DNA of 64,000 nt, taken from the NCBI RefSeq assembly GCF_009730915.1, contig NW_024086795.1, positions 22,707-86,706 on the forward strand, read 5' to 3'. Source of the DNA: Dioscorea cayenensis subsp. rotundata (taxonomy: Eukaryota; Streptophyta; Magnoliopsida; Dioscoreales; Dioscoreaceae). The position numbers and the translations under genes are program-made. A model generated the notes under the pieces. It was given only the letters and a program-made list of their open reading frames with translations. It did no database searches and was not told where the DNA came from. Positions 1 through 11,734 of this stretch are shown piece by piece. Numbering within the stretch: position 1 is the first letter of the stretch; every line of letters begins with the position of its first letter.

Positions 1-1127
1 GAGATCAATTGACTGGGAATTCATTCGAAAGAATTCGACAGCAAAAATAACCAAGCACAGATAGACAAGTCTCAAAATCTAGAAGAGAATACATTCATTA
101 TATCTCAGTTTTTTTGAGGAATTTCTTCGGCAATTCAATAAATTAATTAATAAACTTGTAGTAGAGAATAATGCAATACCAAACATTATACTAAATGGTT
201 TAGGTCGATAATGATATGTAAGTAAACTATTAATTTAAATCTAAAAAATGATTTTCTTTCAAGAATTCGAGTCATTCCTTTGGCATTAGTCACAATCAAA
301 AGGAGCTCAATGAGTTCATTGGTGACAAGTAGAAGAGAATAATCCAATACTGAAATTATATTAAATGACTAACAATGATATGTTAGTAAACTATTTATAT
401 CACAAGATTGATTTTATTTAAGAATTCAAGTGGAGAGTAAACAAAGTGCAGTTCACCTACCATCTATCAGTCATGATATCTTTGAAAACATGGAAATGTT
501 CAACACATGCCCTCTTTTAATAATGGTTTTGTTATCTTTGGAAACTCATCAGATTTCATTATACATGCCTCACTTTTGAATGTTTGAACAACTTCCTTTT
601 TCTAAGTGTTAGATTTGAGCATATAGTCAAACAATAGTATAGAAAGAATCCTTATTTCCTAAAAGACTCCCAACTCCCAAGTCCTCCCAAAGACTTCACT
701 TTCCCAAAATAAGCTGACTTTCTTCCCAATTTTGTGGCAGATATGCAAAAACATCTCATCAAATTTCAGTTATTCAAAAGATGAAAAGATATTGCATCCA
801 AAATCAAACAAATAAGCATGAATTCAATGCAAAAAGATCAGCTTACCAGGAAATGAAGTAGATGTTGAAACCGAGAATAGCTGCATGGCATGCAGATTTC
901 TTGAAGATAGAAGAGATTAGATCAGGCATGAAAAAATGTTGATCGAAATCTTAAAGCAACGAAGACGAAGATTGAAATTTGGAACTTGAAACTTACAATA
1001 CATAGACCATTTCTTTTGTCAGAGGAAATCAGAAAACAACCGACATTGTACAATGTGGATCAGTCTCATTACATACTTCTTCAAGAAACCGATTCAGCAC
1101 TGATGACTACAAAAAGGTCAGTGATGC
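1..1127. other. Intergenic / 3' flank of the receptor kinase
   Basis: No coding region seen. The stretch holds a diverged direct repeat: roughly 160-275 and 330-430 share the series 'gagaataat.caatac', 'atgatatgt.agtaaactatt' and 'aagaattc'. The part next to 1128 is presumably the 3' untranslated region of the minus-strand kinase gene. Confidence 0.5.
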
Positions 1128-4100
1128 TCATTTGATGTCCTTTCCATATCTAGCAACACTGGATCTCAAGTCTGTTAGCTGTGCAACAACACTCCTCATC
1201 GAAGGCCTGTCACTCGCCTCACTGGCTGTACATTGTAAGGCCAACTTGAGTACTCGTCTCATTTCCAACTCTACAGAACCGATAATTTCATGCCTGATAC
1301 TTGGATCAATAATAATATTAACATCATCAGTACCATTCAAAGTTGAAAGTGCCCAATTTACAATGTTCATGTTATCCGGAAAAAGATGGATCCAAAAGCC
1401 ATCTTCCTTGTTATCAATTCAAGTAGAACCACCCCATAGCTATACATGTCGGACTCCTTGTTTCTTCTAGTTGTAAATGCAGTTTCTGACAGAAGAGAAT
1501 CAAAAACAAGTCATCAACAAGTTATGAGTTTGCATTCTGTTTTTCTGAAACAATTGTTAATGATAAAGTATGAAAAATATGAAGAATATAAGTCATACCA
1601 GGTGACATATAGCCAATGGTGCCCATGATTGCCGAGGACTGAGGAGATGCTGAAATTTGATCCATGAGCTTGGCAATTCCGAAATCAGAGATATGAGGTT
1701 CCATGTTAGAGTCTAAAAAGAATGTTCTTGGTTTGATGTCACGGTGAATAATAGCCGGGTTGCAGTCATCGTGGAGATAGGCAAGGCCTTGAGCAATTCC
1801 AAGAGCTATCTTGTAGCGCGCATTCCATTCCAAAACTGGCGGAGGCTTTATCTCATGTAAAACATCATGAAGACTTCCATTTTCCATATATTCGTAGAGA
1901 ATCAATCCATAGTCATTTTTCAGCCAAAAGTCCACCAATCTCACAAGATTTCTATGCCTGATCTTACCAACTGTTTGGATTTCTCTGACCATGCTCACAT
2001 TGGATCCTTTCTGAGTAGAGAAAACAAGTTTCTTCACAGCATAGACTTCATTCGGACTCAGCAAAGCTTTGTAAACAGTTCCATGAGCTCCATTTCCCAA
2101 AATGTACTTCTCATTCAAATTTTCAGTGGCTTCAATTACTTTGTTCAGGAGGAAAGATGATCCTTCATGTAACGATGGCCTTCCCTCAGTAACTCTCCTA
2201 CGTCCAAGGAGAATACAACCACATCCAAGGAACAGTAACATGCAGAAAAAGAACGAACCAAGACTAATCAGCACAATGGCAATCGTACTGAGATCTTTTC
2301 TTATCCTGCTTCCACCACATAATGTAAGACTGCTATTCTTCAAGCAAGAAAATTCACCTTCCGGACAACAAAGGCCTGCATTGCCCGTAAATGAGCTTGG
2401 AAAGGAAACCAACAAGTTTAACAAATTTTTCGGCAAAGAACCAGTGAACTGATTATATGAAACATTCACCTGGAGCAATGAACTAAGATCACGCAATGAA
2501 GTTAGTTCTCCGGTCAGATTATTGTTAGAGACATCAAGACTCTGTAGTCTATTCAGATTTGCAAACTCTGAAGGAATCTGGCCAGTTAGTCCGTTACTGC
2601 TAAGGTTTAAAGCTATTTGAAGACTGCTTACTCTGCCCAATGATGAAGGAATCATGCCGCCGAAGTTATTAGCACCAAGCTGCAATTCGAGCAACATCTC
2701 AAATCCTGACAAGAAATCTGGGATCCCGCCACTGAATTGATTGCCTTGTAGCATCAGTTGAGACAGAAGCAACAAGTTTTTCAGGCTCAATGGAACTGTT
2801 CCATTGAAAGAATTAAAGCTCAAATTCAGTATATCTAACTTACTGCATTGAGAAATTTGTGAAGGCAACTGACCATATAATCTGTTACTCGATAAATCTA
2901 AAACATGCAAATTAACTAGCTTTCCAATTTCTTGAGGAACCGAGCCTTTGATCTTGTTGCTTGATAAGTTTATCATAGTGACATTAACACAATTACCCAC
3001 ACTTGGAGGTAATGGCCCATTCAAATTATTCTCCCTCAAATCCATGTACAACAGGCTTGAATCCTCAGCAAAATCAGGTAGAGAACCACTGAGCTTGTTA
3101 TTCCTAAGAATCAGCCTCCTCAGACTTGAACAGTTCCCGACATCGGCAGGCACATTACCTTCGAGTAAATTATAACCCAAGTTCAAAAACCTCCAATTGT
3201 TTCCCCATGACAGATATTTGGTGGGATGCCTCCAACAAAAATTATTATTAGTGAAGTCAATTTGCACTAAACTACTGTTGATCCCCAACCCTTGAGGTAT
3301 GACACCACTAAACCGGTTATTGAAAAGAGTGACATTCTTAAGGTTTCTAAGTTCAGTCATCACTGGAGACAAAAGCCCAGAGAGAGAGTTGTTGTAAACA
3401 AGAACCTCTTCGAGGCTCTTGATCCTCAAATCTCAACCCGGAAACTCACGGTGAAGTAGTTTGTAAACAGACGGAGAGTTTTGAGATTAGACAGCTGACC
3501 CAATTCTCTTGGAATAATGCCTTCAAGCTGGTTCTCATATGCCTGAAAATCATACAGTGATCGACAATTCCCTATATCCCGAGGAATCGGCCCTGACAGA
3601 GAGTTCTGAGAGAGATATAGTATCTCAAGGTTTTCTAGCAAACTGATGGAAGGCGGTATCAGGCCAGACAACCGATTGCTTACAACAGCAAACACTGTCA
3701 AATTACTGCAATTTCCCAGCCATGCCGGGATCTCACCTTTGAAACGATTGAACGACAAAATGAACATTTGCAGCTGCCCGCAACTGCTTGAACTGAGAGG
3801 AATCCTTCCCTGAAAATCATTAGTATTAGCATCGACATAACTGAGCCCTTTTATGTTATTCAAGGTCTCAGGAAGAGCTCCGGTGAGCTGATTGTCGAAC
3901 AGGGATAGCTCCTCTAATTTAGTACAATTCCCGATTGAATCTGGTACATTGCCTGACAGCTGATTTTTCAGATAACCAAAAGGTATTTGAGACTGGACAA
4001 CTTTCCTATGCTGGCGGGATCGGCCCGGTGAGTTTGTTCTGGTTCAGATAAACTGTCTCCAAAATGCCCATTCTGAAACAAGGAAGCCGGAATCATTCCA

Positions 4101-4554
4101 CTGAGTGCATTGGTGAAGAGGAGAGGAAGGACAGTCTCTTGAAGTTTAGCACATTCGGTATGTCCCCGGTGAGGAAGTTGTTTGAAAAGTCCAAATATTC
4201 AAGGTGAGTACAATTACCCAACTCCGACGGTATCGATCCAGCAATTTCATTGTTGCTAAGATCAACAGTCTGGAGGTGCCTCAGCAAGCCAATCTCCGGC
4301 CCCAGTTTACCGGAGACTCCTTGCTGAGAGAGGTTAAAAGAGACCACATTGAAGTGCAAATCACACTCAACTCCAACCCAATCACATGGATTAGGATCAG
4401 ATGAGTTCCAAGATGATTTAATGGAGGATGGCAACACCAAGTTCTTTGACAGAGCAAGCAAAGCTTGCCCATCAGGACACAAACCAAATGAAATTGGTAT
4501 TGAGAACAGGAACAATGAGAAGCAATAAAACAGATCTGATCCCATTCCAAACAC
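1128..4554 (-). CDS. LRR receptor-like protein kinase, PEPR-like (class XI), frame-broken
   Basis: Plasma-membrane receptor kinase. The protein starts at 4554 with a signal peptide (MFGMGSDLFYC...), then the LRRNT cap (WNSSDPNPCDWVGVECD), about 25 LRRs of the plant LxxLxxLxLSxNxLxGxIP type, a transmembrane segment near 2240-2300 (IAIVLISLGSFFFCMLLFLG), and a cytoplasmic Ser/Thr kinase with GNGAHGTVYKA loop, HRDIKP, DFGIAKL and GTIGYMSPE. One intron (1486-1598) splits the SP/E codon; exon 2 continues with KESDMYSYGVVLLELITRK and ends at 1128. The order and the kinase text resemble PEPR1/PEPR2, receptors of Pep danger peptides; a related class XI receptor is possible. The frame is broken several times: around 4100 and 3990, near 3430 (three indels in short G runs), near 3190-3240 (three +1 indels that restore frame), at 1720-1735 in the catalytic loop, and near 1390-1405 (two +1 indels in T runs). 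Either a decaying gene or residual assembly errors; the family call is secure. Confidence 0.85.
1486..1598 (-). other. Kinase-domain intron of the PEPR-like gene
   Basis: The donor reads CACCTG|GTATGA and the acceptor CTGTCAG|AAACTG on the minus strand. It splits the Glu codon of the SPE motif, a position used in related class XI receptor kinases. Splicing joins the GTIGYMSP segment to the ESDMYSYGVVLLELI segment in one frame. Confidence 0.75.
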
Positions 4555-4610
4555 AGCTTCAATGTACAGTAAATCCCTAAGCTACTCCTGTCATTGCAAT
4601 CCATATCCAA

Positions 4611-5650
4611 GAATCACAACAATGTCAAAGGCAGACAAATTTTCTCAATTCCATCAATAAACATGAAAAAGGTAACAGTTTTACAAACAAATACAGACAG
4701 TAATACAAAAACTAAGCTAGTACAAAGCATGATAAACAGAACACAATGAAAAAGAAGCAGAAGAAAACATCACAAAACTCAAGATCAAAGTGAAAGCAAA
4801 AAAGAAAAGAAAACCAAGTACCTTAGTAGGAATTCTTCATCTCTCAAATGGTTGGAGAACAAGAAGGAAAGGAAGCATTCCACTTTAGCATAACTAGTAT
4901 GTCTACATATATATATATATATATATATTAGTTTTACTTTTGAGTTTTTATTCATCTTTGAATGTTTTTGTGCTAAGTGCACTCAGCACCATATTTTTGT
5001 TTGTTGTTGTTGTTGTACAAAAGGCATGTGTTCATATTGAAATTAAATATATAATAAGAAAAACCAGTAATAATATCAATATTATTTCAAGAACATTCTT
5101 TTTGAGATGCATTTTAAAAGAAGTGGTGAGATGTTTGGATTATCCCTTTTTTAAAATATTTATTTAGTGTAAAACGTGTCAGAAGACTCATGACACCTGG
5201 TTACTGAATTAGACATGGACCACATAACAGTTCAAAAGCTCTCTGGTTTTTTTGTTGGTATTATTTTTTTATACAAATTTTTGGCATGAATCACTCCAGA
5301 TTGTCTTTCAACTTAAGAAACCAAAAAATATTCAGTAACAATGCAAGCAAAATCAATCAACAAAAAATCAATCAAATTATCACAACAAGCATCAAAAGCA
5401 TCAACAAATTAGCATGCCAAGTCCACAAAACTATGTATACATTTTCAATGACAAGGAGAAATGATGTTTTGAAAAAGTCAAATAATTAGTCCTTTGAAGG
5501 TCAATGAACAGAATCAAACCACAAGAAGGCATGCAAAGACAAAGTCTTACATGAATCCATGAAAAAGAATAAAAGAGCATGAGTTCACACTGTTGGTTGA
5601 CATGGAGAAAAAAGATTATATATATATATATATATATAAAAAACCGCTAA
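4611..5650. other. Intergenic, 5' side of the receptor kinase
   Basis: No gene recognised. AT-rich, with (TA)n runs at about 4906-4928 and 5618-5638. The promoter and leader of the minus-strand kinase gene should lie here, but I see no distinct core element I would defend. Confidence 0.4.
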
Positions 5651-5785
5651 CACACAAATACAAAGATTTTTAGTCAAAATTGGAGGAGCACTCATCACTC
5701 ATCGACTATCAGACATAGTTTGGAGTTCCACAGTATGTCGGTGGAGGGCTCAGGGGATGTACCGATATTAGAGGGTGGTCGTGAT

Positions 5786-5992
5786 TTACACATTGGGTAG
5801 AGGGTAACGGTGGGGAGGAGTGTTGGAGGCTGCTGTGTTGTCTTGTTTTGCTGTTTTTTTATGGTGCCTTCTTTGCGGTTTCACTTCTTGTGGTTTTTGG
5901 TTTTGTTGTAGTCTCCTCTTGTCTTGTCTAGTGACGATGTATTGTTGGATATTTATGTAGTTTATCCACCTTTTAAAAAAAAAAAAAAAAAT
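5786..5992 (+). mobile_element. LINE 3' end with poly-A tail, 5'-truncated (candidate)
   Basis: A G/T-rich segment ends in 'tttatgtagtttatccacc', then 'tttt' and a run of about 17 A. The 'GTTTATCCAC' end followed by an A tail recurs near 36035 (+), 10055 (-) and, diverged, 6955 (-), as expected for the 3' ends of one non-LTR family. No target duplication found and the 5' limit is uncertain. Confidence 0.5.
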
Positions 5993-6000
5993 TTGTTTCA

Positions 6001-6949
6001 ATGTTTCATATCACAATCAATGTGAATGTGATGGTGGATGTAAAAGTGGTGAAGAGTCTCATGCTTTTATTATTTTTTTGGTGAAAGAGCTTTTCAAACT
6101 AAATTTGTCTCTGAAAATTCTTCTGCTTGCAATAAATGGAATGGAAAGATGAATTTTGCTTGTCAATAGATTTTTTTGGGGTAAAGTTGCTGACAGTTAA
6201 TGCTGCCATCAACTTGGCTGTAGTTGGCAATAATATTTTGCAGAAAAGTTAATGTCTTTCATAATACCTGTTTAACTCTTTAAATAATAATTATATAATA
6301 TTTAATATAATAAAATTTGTTTTCATGTATTTTGATTAATTGCTTTTTATTATATTATATATAAAAATTCTTATCAATTAGACTATATATTATAATAAAT
6401 AAAACATGATTGTGAATTAAAAATAGCAAAATTAAAATTTAATTTAATTTCAACAAGTTAATTTTGAAATATAGTTTCTAAAACTAAAAGAAGAAAAAAC
6501 TAAGTTTAAAAAAACTCATCACCATAAAATTTTCAAAGTTTACAAAACCAAAATCGTCTATACAAAACAAAAAGTCACCTCTATTTCGGTATAATGTAAT
6601 TTTAGTTCTTGAATAATAATCATTTACTCATTTTAGCTAGTAAATTAAAAATTAAATCACTTCAATTTTTCATTTAAGAAAAAACATATCTTTTTTTTTA
6701 TATCATTGAGCTTTGATAACAAATAATCATAGTCACTCCCGCAATAGAAAAATTGATAACAAATAATTTTAGAGCCACTCCAGCCATTGTAAAATTGGCA
6801 TTTCATATTTCTTTTTTTAGTCAGAGATTAAAGATTTAGATATAAGATTACTGCACATTTCCCAAAAAAATAAATATTGTAATTATAAAAAAATACTTTA
6901 AAATTTTTAAAAATCCATTATGCCTAAAAAGCGTTCTGAATTTTTAAGC
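6001..6949. other. Intergenic, AT-rich
   Basis: No gene, RNA or element recognised. Two near-identical phrases, 'gataacaaat aat' at 6715-6730 and 6754-6768, make a small local duplication. Confidence 0.35.
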
Positions 6950-7560
6950 TGGATAAATCACATCTCATTCTCGAAAAATAAACGATAGAACAAATCCGCA
7001 ACAAAGGGCGAACAAGACCAACAACCCACCCACAAGCAGTTGACTCAAAAAGAAACAATTACAACAAACCACAACATGCCCACGCGAGCGGCCAACAAAA
7101 CTCTGAAAAAATTTAGCCCATCTCTTGATTGAAAACCCCATCACCAAGAGCAACTCCAACGGCAGCTCTATCGACGGAAACCTGCTGGTGACATGAGAAC
7201 ACTATAGCACGACGAAGCGATGAAGTATGCTCCTCAAGCTTTTGCCTGACGGGGCAACAGGGGCTGGAAAGAACCAAGAAATCAGGACATGCGCAATTTT
7301 AAAAATAATAGAGTGCGAAGACATAGAAGAAGCATTAAAAATGCAATCATTCCTAGCTAGCCAAACATTCTACACAACAATTTTGATGACAAAGCCACCA
7401 AGAAAAGCTATGGGAAGGACGAAGTCTGACCCAGCAGACCCTCCAAACATCCGCCATCCACCAAGAAAGTATAGAAGGATTTGACTGAGAAAATCCCATT
7501 AACAGTGAGGTTCCACCATTTTTTATCACCCTCCGGATCGGTGGCACGTGATTAAATGCG
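6950..7560 (-). mobile_element. Degraded L1-type LINE fragment (zf-RVT tail and 3' UTR)
   Basis: Read on the minus strand from about 7540, the translation includes KWWNLTVNGIFSVKSFYTF and then, in another frame, LARNDCIFNASSMSSHSII. These match the general pattern of the zinc-binding region that follows reverse transcriptase in plant L1-type LINEs (FSVKSFY..., then W...RN..IF). Downstream lies a G/T-rich 3' UTR ending in 'gtgatttatccagctt', a diverged form of the 'GTTTATCCAC' end seen elsewhere here. Frames are broken; this is a dead 5'-truncated copy with no clear target duplication. Confidence 0.55.
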
Positions 7561-7698
7561 CAGCAACACCCTTCCCACTTTCGGCTCCTCCCTAAACGAT
7601 ATCTGGTTCAACCAAAAAACAAGCTCACTAAAGTTGCGAATTTTTCAAATACCAAACAATCTACGAAATTTTAAGTAATTTCTTTCTTGTGCAATATA

Positions 7699-7883
7699 CT
7701 CCCTCCGTTCCTTTCTATCTGTCGTGAATAACTGAATTTCACATACCAAGAAAGTTGATTATCTCACATAATTTAATAAAAAATTAGTTATCTTTCCAAA
7801 ATTATTCTTAATTTATATCTTCACATTTCTCTCTCATATTAAATTTCAAGAATAGAATTAAATAGAGTGTTAGAGTAATTTTG

Positions 7884-7922
<39 letters not shown>

Positions 7923-7993
7923 CTTCTTGATGTTTAAAAATGACGGATAAAAGGAACAGGGTTTATGACATATAAAAAGGAACAGAGGGCGTA
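7699..7993. mobile_element. Stowaway-like MITE
   Basis: A 291-bp element (7701-7991) is flanked by TA on both sides. The left end is CTCCCTCCGTTCCTTTCTAT; the reverse complement of the right end is CGCCCTCTGTTCCTTTTTAT. CTCCCTCCGT ends with TA target duplications are the hallmark of Stowaway (Tc1/mariner) MITEs. It has no coding capacity. An (AAT)n microsatellite sits inside at about 7887-7920. Confidence 0.85.
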
Positions 7994-10030
7994 GCTGGTA
8001 GTTCATCAATAATTTCAAAAATTACAAATAATTTTAAAAAAGTAAATGTAGTTTCAGAAAGTTAGAAAAATTTCAATGTAAATTATAGACCAAGGATTCA
8101 AAAAGAGATAATTGCAAATAAGGGAAACTATAGGATGGTTTAATTATATAAATTAAATTTACAAGAAACTAATATATGTGATTTATTTAATTTTTTATAA
8201 AAATAAAATAACAAAAATCCACTGACTAATAAATATTCTAGAACAATTCATAGCAAGGCTGAGATAAAAAGGAGCCCAAGAACGTTTGGTTGGATCTTTC
8301 ACTTATGGACTATAAATGAGGCCCATGTCATAATCAAGCCTCTTCTCTTTTTCTTTGTCTAGCTTTTTATATTTTCAAATTTTTGTATAAATCAAACCAA
8401 TTCATAATATTAATATTTTTATAAGTTTTATAATTATTATTTTTCTATTCTCCTCCTATAGCTCATGTCATTCTATATAAAGTTTTCATTCAAAAAATAG
8501 TTTTCACAACCTCAAGGGAAAACCTCTAACTCTTTTTTTCTTTTTTTGACCGTATAAATTTTTTTTTTAAAGAAAATCACATCTCATAAACTTTTGTAAT
8601 GTAGCCAAAGAACATAAAAACAATATTTAATTTAATTCATTTTTAATTAAAAAGGCCGAACACCATAAAAAAACATTAGCATGGAAAAGACATAAAATTT
8701 TTTATTTCAAAATTTTATTTAAATTTGTTTTAAAAAATAAAGTTTTTTGCGTGGAAGACATTATCTGTTAAGTGAAAACAATGGGTTGAAAATACATAGT
8801 TTTGGTTTTAAGAAATTAATAAATAATAGCTGAGATCATTTCGTAAGATTTGGAATGTTGAAAAAAGTTGAGAAAAGATGTTAAAATTGATCATTTTGTC
8901 CAAAAAGGCACTTTAATTAATTTTATTTTATTAGTGTGAATTAGTGGAAAACTGAGCTAATTAAATGCTGATATAAGCAAGTTGTGAAAAGTTTTTTGTA
9001 CTCTTCTAACCTTTGATTACTAGTCAAAAAGTACTAATAAATTGATTGAAAAGAATTTTTTTAATGTGATAATGTTTTTTTCATGAACTTTGATCATTTA
9101 ATCAAAAGCTCCTCCCCATTTCTACTAAAAAAACTTTTTCCGTATAAATTAGTACAAGCATAATTCAAACCCCCATCTCTATTATTGCTTTTTGACCAAT
9201 AAATGAATTAAAATTTTTAATTATAAATATACATTTAATAGTAAGATATCATTAAAATTTTGAAAAATAGATTTAACAATATTTCGGACAATAAACTACC
9301 ACGGATTGAAAAATTAAATGAAATAAATAAATAAATGCATTTTTGTTATATGTTTAAAAATAACATACTCCATATTGATTAAGATTTTTTTATTTGAATA
9401 TATACACACATTGTCATCTTTAGTTTATAAAATAGAATAAGAACAAGTAGATAATGATTTGATGACAAATAACCTAACTATATGACTTTGATTTAAAAAG
9501 TTAGGCCAAATTCCACGGTAAAATTAATCCTAGTGCTAAGATGTAGAAGATCATTAATTAACCTAGTGATGCTCTCTAATCCACTTCTTAAACCTAAACA
9601 AAAAAACCTAATCCATAGAATTAGTGCTATATGCTTTTTATAAAAATAATAATAATGATAATTTTTAATATAGGAGAATGACTCTAGAAGGAAACCTTTT
9701 TTATACCCAATTGATTCTCCAAAAATGGAAATATAAGAATGGAAACATAAAAATAATATTTTTCAAAAATATTATAGTCTTCATAATGGACACATACATC
9801 AAGAGAGATGTGGTGAGCAACTTGTCCAATGTAATGTTTTGGTCACTAGAGATTCCAACCAAGTAATATTTGTTCCCTAATCCCTTTCAAAAACCTCATT
9901 AATTAGTGATTAAACTAATTACTAAAAGCTTCTTAGCTACTTGTTCTCTAATCCAAACATCTAATTAGGAATCCACCTACTATAAAAAAATATAAAACTA
10001 ATGATAATTGTTGCTCATGAATCCATGATG
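7994..10030. other. Intergenic, AT-rich
   Basis: Nothing I can support as a gene. Long A/T runs throughout. The short open frame at 9678-9866 has no recognisable protein features. Confidence 0.35.
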
Positions 10031-10574
10031 ATGCCATGTTATTTTTGAATAAAAAGTGGATAAACCACCCGATTTATTAAAAGGGGAACAAAATTACAAA
10101 GTGCTAAATCCTCTCACCGAGCTAGGGAAAAAGTCTGGAGAAAGCAAAGAGCGAAAAGTAGAGGGAAGTCTAATCGAGCGAAGACGCCTGCCCGGCATCT
10201 CGAGCCCTCATTAGAGAAGTAGTAGTAAGCAAATGCCTGAGCGATGTAGTCGTTGTCGAGATCGCCGAGTGGGATTTGAGGCTCTAGCTAAAAAAGTTGA
10301 GTGAGAGCTGATTGATTGTGAAGCTTCATTGAGGGCTTTTGTTGATGTCCGTCGCACGCTGTTGACGAACCGGGAAAGAAGCATGTTAGCGCTTTATAAA
10401 TAATATTGAGATGCGAAGATGCGATAATTGAAATACGTGAATATTTCTTTCAAGCCGATGATATTCCAGTGATTGACGGACGTGAGGTCCCGTGAGGATT
10501 CGGTCTTTCGAGGGCTAAGGATGGTATCCAAAATGGTCCACAAAGTGAGAGAATTGTCTCATGCCATGTTATTT
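10031..10574 (-). mobile_element. 5'-truncated LINE-like insertion with 14-bp target duplication
   Basis: The 14-mer 'atgccatgttattt' occurs at 10031-10044 and again at 10561-10574, bounding a 516-bp insert that is clearly more GC-rich than its surroundings. On the minus strand the insert ends in 'GGTGGTTTATCCACTTTTTA', the same 3' end as the other LINE remnants here. A long perfect target duplication plus this tail fits target-primed reverse transcription. No open frame survives. Confidence 0.75.
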
Positions 10575-11105
10575 AAGTAGAGGGTTTAGTGATGACAAAA
10601 ATAATAAATTACTTGGTAATGATAATTATTTTTATTATTATATCATCAAGTTGTTGCTAGTGCATTCTTTTTTACTTGTGTGATTTATCAACTCAGTAAA
10701 CTCCAATTCACTTGTGAATAATTAAATAAATATTTAACCTTTATTTATTAACTCGATCGATGGGCCACCTTCTCAGTGTGGATTTTGTAGTCCGAGCTAT
10801 ATATATATACATATATATTTTAACATTTAGTTGGAAGGAATAACAATATTTATAATTATTGTTTTCTCCCACCTCGATTTTAATCAAAATTATATATATT
10901 AGTAGCTCTAAATGCACAAAAAATAAACCCAAGTTGAAAGGTGTACTCCATTACGACAATCAAGCATAATCTTAATCTTTTGGACTCAGCCATCAAACTT
11001 GGTGAATGAGGCACAAACTTCGACTTGACTAAAGAGTTGATATCTCTCTTCCTCTTTTGCTACTAGGATAAATAATTCACTTACCCTGATTGTTTTCTAG
11101 ATACC
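10575..11105. other. Intergenic, AT-rich
   Basis: No gene seen. Contains a (TA)n stretch at about 10798-10820. The short frame at 10741-10932 is not protein-like. Confidence 0.35.
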
Positions 11106-11690
11106 ATTAGTGTTGTGAAATGTAGGACTGGATATAGCGAAAGCATGACTAAAATGAAAAATAAGAATAATAACGCTGAAAAATAAAGCGACACAAAGAT
11201 ATTACTTGAAAACCCCCTAAATAATTAGGGTAAAACTACCAGCGAGGATAGAAGAAATTCACTCAAGTGGGAAAAATTTTCGTAGTTTCACAAAACCTCT
11301 CTCAATAATAAGGAGAAAACCAAGTATCACCTCTTATACTAGGAGAATAGTACTAACTCTCAAACTATTTTTCTCACACCTCTCACCCTTCTCTCTCTCT
11401 CTCTCTAACTTCCTCACTCTCACTGTGTGTCTTAACAAATGTCAGTGGGGTTTATATAGCCCTCTCACCAAACAAACCAAGGGCTAGGGATCATGTTTGA
11501 TCCAAGGGCTCATAATGATGGGGTAGGTGGCACCTACCCCAAATAATAAAATATTCCCCACTAATCTCTTCACCCTACCACCAAGTCGCATGACAAAGAA
11601 GGAGAAATGACATCCTTGCCCTTCCATGTTGATGAAGAGCATAGTGGCATGGGTCCAATCAACGATCAGGCTGGCACAATCAACAATTAG
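11106..11690 (-). mobile_element. Solo LTR, copia-type, 575 bp, 5-bp target duplication ATTAG
   Basis: The sequence 11111-11685 begins TGTTG and ends CAACA and is flanked by ATTAG at 11106-11110 and 11686-11690: exact LTR termini with a perfect 5-bp target duplication. On the minus strand it has a TATA box (CTATATAAACC, about 11452-11460) and then a 'GGGGGTTTTCAAGTAATATC' stretch resembling the U5 of plant copia elements, so the LTR reads right to left. There is no internal region, so it probably arose by LTR-LTR recombination. Confidence 0.85.
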
Positions 11691-11734
11691 TACATTTGTT
11701 GATTGATATTTAATATTTTTATATTTTTATCTTC

